Origin: an uncultured Clostridia bacterium
Lineage (GTDB): Bacteria; Bacillota; Clostridia; Oscillospirales; Acutalibacteraceae
Length of the DNA stretch: 13,246 nucleotides
Direction of reading: 5' to 3'
Assembly (NCBI GenBank): GCA_945875045.1
Contig: CAMCIX010000011.1
Location: 1-13,246, forward strand
The notes under the pieces are model-generated. The model worked only from the letters and a program-made list of their open reading frames with translations. It searched no databases and had not been told where the DNA came from. Positions 13,201 through 13,246 of this stretch are shown piece by piece (position 1 is the first letter of the stretch; every line of letters starts with the position of its first letter). The translations under genes and the position numbers were made by a program.

Positions 13201-13246
13201 AACAAGCTTTGCAAAGCCTTATTTTCGTGCTTTTGCCAAGCTTGTT
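13201..13246. repeat. Palindrome at the contig end
   Basis: AACAAGCTT (13201-13209) is a perfect complement of AAGCTTGTT (13238-13246), and the inner GCAAAGC/GCTTTTGC bases also pair with small mismatches. The sequence ends exactly at the arm, so the assembly probably broke at a repeat. Confidence 0.55.

Overview
The window looks like a 13.2 kb contig from an uncultured low-to-mid GC Clostridia bacterium, probably Oscillospiraceae/Ruminococcaceae-like. The evidence is strong AGGAGG-type ribosome sites, TTGACA/TATAAT promoters, a class II (Firmicutes-type) galT, an AbrB/SpoVT-type N-terminus, DUF4153/DUF2975/DUF554 membrane proteins, and GCCTCCCTC...GAGGGAGGC palindromic repeats of a kind I associate with gut Clostridia. 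No close species can be named from the sequence alone. Bases 1-45 are not genomic: they are the end of an Illumina P5/i5/Nextera adapter left on the contig end.

Layout. (1) 46-3075, plus strand: a D-methionine/methionine-type ABC importer, metQ-metN-metI. A 22-codon Cys-containing leader ORF with a strong ribosome site precedes it. The binding protein MetQ appears to be a natural circular permutant: the segment that is normally C-terminal comes first, then a linker, then the normally N-terminal segment. A 196 bp structured repeat separates metQ from metN. (2) 3093-3235: a cluster of palindromes and a four-copy heptad repeat between convergent units; the heptads supply the stop codon of the next gene. 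(3) 5615-3225, minus strand: a promoter and a coupled trio of a DUF2975 membrane protein, a small XRE-type regulator and a DUF4153/4173-type membrane protein. (4) 5773-6753, plus strand: the ribosomal protein operon rplM-rpsI with a near-ideal promoter and a strong terminator that also suits the convergent unit. (5) 11356-6762, minus strand: a four-gene unit of DUF554 membrane protein, CapA-like phosphoesterase, galT and AEC-family transporter, with 21 bp tandem repeats over the promoter. (6) 11400-13246: an AT-richer accessory region with a frameshifted small gene, a truncated AbrB-like gene whose ribosome site lies in an inverted repeat, and a tightly overlapping three-gene module (DUF3791-like, DUF3990 ADP-ribosyltransferase-like, small acidic protein) with its own promoter. 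That module ends in a second copy of the structured repeat, which carries an intrinsic terminator and sits inside a perfect 20 bp inverted repeat.

How the parts relate. MetQ, MetN and MetI form one importer (surface binding protein, ATPase, permease). GalT belongs to the Leloir galactose pathway, but no galK or galE lies in the window. The DUF3791/DUF3990 module has the layout of a toxin-antitoxin or ADP-ribosylation-based system. The two observations most worth following are the permuted MetQ and the DUF3791/DUF3990 three-gene module.
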